The translations under genes were made by a program, and so were the position numbers. Shown in pieces: positions 6,063 through 6,658 of a stretch of DNA of 6,658 nt; the first letter of the stretch is position 1, and each line of letters starts with the position of its first letter. The stretch is taken from positions 1-6,658 of the forward strand of contig JAJZKS010000096.1 of the NCBI GenBank assembly GCA_021850835.1, in the 5' to 3' direction. The notes beneath the pieces were generated by a model. The model was not told the DNA's origin. It ran no database searches and saw nothing but the letters and a program-made list of their open reading frames with translations. The DNA is from Thermoplasmata archaeon (GTDB taxonomy: Archaea > Thermoplasmatota > Thermoplasmata > Thermoplasmatales > Thermoplasmataceae).

Positions 6063-6068
6063 CATCCT

Positions 6069-6088
6069 CCCCGCCCTATTGGACGGGG
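6069..6088 (-). ncRNA. Right-end hairpin, presumed 3' end region of the omega RNA
   Basis: On the minus strand CCCCGTCC and GGGCGGGG pair over eight bases (one G-U pair in RNA) around the loop AATA. Strong GC hairpins at this position are typical of the right end of tnpB elements, where the guide (omega) RNA ends before its guide segment. The tnpB-frame TAG (6076-6078) falls inside the structure. The hairpin is seen directly; the RNA role is from knowledge of the family. Transcription is not shown. Confidence 0.5.
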
Positions 6089-6658
6089 CTTCCTGCTTCG
6101 CTGACCGGAATTTCCCTTTCGGGTATTGCTCCAATCTCCACAGGCGTAACTTCGGGAGTGCCCCTCCCTACTTTCTCTAATCCCCGGTTGCGGATGTTTA
6201 TTGCGGCATTGAGATCTCGGTCAATCTCGAGGCCTCAGGAATCACAGTGAAATGTCCTTTCAGACAGTTTCAGCGATTCCTTCATATATCCATAATTAGA
6301 GCATTGTTTTGATGTGTTTCTCGGGTCAACCATAACCACTTCCCTACCGGCACTTACAGCCTTGTAAGTTGTGTACTGAACGATGGTGCTCCATGAAGCA
6401 TCGGCTATGCTCTTTGCCAAAAGATGATTCTTCATCATGTTCTTTACGATCAGTTTTTCGAAAGCAATGAAACCATACATCTTCACGATCTCGTTTGAGA
6501 GCTTGTGTGCAAAGTCCTCTCTCTGAGTCTTTACCTTCTGGTGCTGCTTTGTGAGATTGGTCCTTGCTTTCTTTCTGTTGTTTGAACCTTTCTTCTTGTT
6601 TGACACGTTCTTCTCTGCCTTCCTGATCTTCTTCTCTCCCTCTCTGAGTTTATTGGGT
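6076..6658 (-). pseudogene. tnpB: tnpB, disrupted by an in-frame TGA; 5' end beyond the window
   Basis: TnpB is the RNA-guided nuclease of IS200/IS605 elements. The frame is open from the right edge (PNKLREGEKKIRKAEKN, then a GTG codon at 6606) and carries the basic NKKKGSNNRKKAR region, then FIAFEKLIVKNM with the RuvC-II glutamate and VDPRNTSKQCSN. A TGA at 6235-6237 interrupts it. Beyond the TGA the same frame continues for 52 residues with GLEIDRDLNAAINIRNRG, which has the RuvC-III aspartate, and a typical tail to TAG at 6076-6078. The TGA replaces the last zinc-finger cysteine (HCDS-stop-G for the usual HC..CG), and a second finger cysteine is Tyr (CSNYG for CSNCG). Two of four zinc ligands are therefore lost, and a terminated product lacks the third catalytic residue. 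The frame after the stop is intact, so inactivation looks recent. The GTG at 6606 is internal, not the true start. Confidence 0.85.

Larger units (their letters stand above)
6060..6658 (-). mobile_element. IS200/IS605-type element, right end and tnpB part (partial)
   Basis: An insertion sequence of the tnpB-bearing IS200/IS605 (IS1341-like) group enters from the right window edge. Its right end lies beside the stress-protein stop codon and carries the family-typical run GTGACATCCTCCCCGCCC (6059-6076) and a subterminal hairpin. The encoded protein is a TnpB homologue. The left end, any tnpA and the target motif lie outside the window. These elements move by single-strand excision and insertion without target duplication, so no flanking repeat is expected. 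The exact terminal base cannot be fixed here; it is about 6058-6066. Confidence 0.75.

Noticed and set aside
6235..6237. TGA in tnpB read as selenocysteine replacing a zinc-finger cysteine
   Set aside because: TGA ends purB, the DUF2240-like gene and the stress protein here, another finger cysteine is already lost, the 3' hairpin is the normal IS right-end structure, and selenocysteine is known only in a few other archaeal lineages.
6059..6250. Plus-strand open frame over the element right end
   Set aside because: It is the antisense shadow of the tnpB C-terminus and right-end hairpin; the minus strand carries the recognisable TnpB sequence.

Overview
The window looks archaeal, and the style suggests the Thermoplasmatales or a close relative (inference; no taxonomic search was possible). 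The evidence is an archaeal-type diphthamide amidase (Dph6), a protein resembling the archaeal DUF2240 family, several GTG starts, heavy use of AGG and ATA codons, and several genes whose start codon sits about 25-30 bases after a TATA-like box, as expected for leaderless archaeal mRNAs. Shine-Dalgarno sites are largely absent; a short GGTGA before the peroxiredoxin gene is the clearest.

Layout, left to right. (1) The 3' end of a helical, TPR-like protein (2-322, +) runs into a convergent DUF2240-like gene (331-810, -). (2) After a 141-base divergent promoter region comes a stand-alone thioredoxin-fold protein resembling the C-terminal half of DipZ (952-1806, +). It converges, 4 bases apart, on a Bcp/AhpE-type peroxiredoxin (1811-2284, -). 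(3) A 58-base promoter region with one symmetric TATA element separates the peroxiredoxin from dph6 (2343-2993, +). The dph6 stop codon overlaps that of an unrecognised winged-helix protein (2990-3577, -), which lies one base downstream of purB (3579-4940, -) and is probably co-transcribed with it. (4) A 303-base intergenic region carries dyad symmetries and a doubtful 31-codon ORF. (5) A tandem universal-stress protein (5244-6062, +) ends exactly where the right end of an IS200/IS605-type element begins. That element carries a tnpB copy on the minus strand (6076 to past the window edge), broken by an in-frame TGA.

Most of the window is compact chromosomal housekeeping and stress genes in alternating convergent and divergent pairs. 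The thioredoxin-like protein and peroxiredoxin form a plausible redox pair. purB (purine synthesis) and dph6 (elongation factor 2 modification) are conserved core functions. The accessory part is the IS element on the right. Its tnpB reads in frame through the TGA into a well-preserved C-terminus, so the inactivation looks recent. I found no clear new defence or mobile system. The points most worth checking are the disrupted TnpB and its predicted guide-RNA end beside the stress gene, the orphan DipZ-like domain beside a peroxiredoxin, and the purB-linked winged-helix protein.
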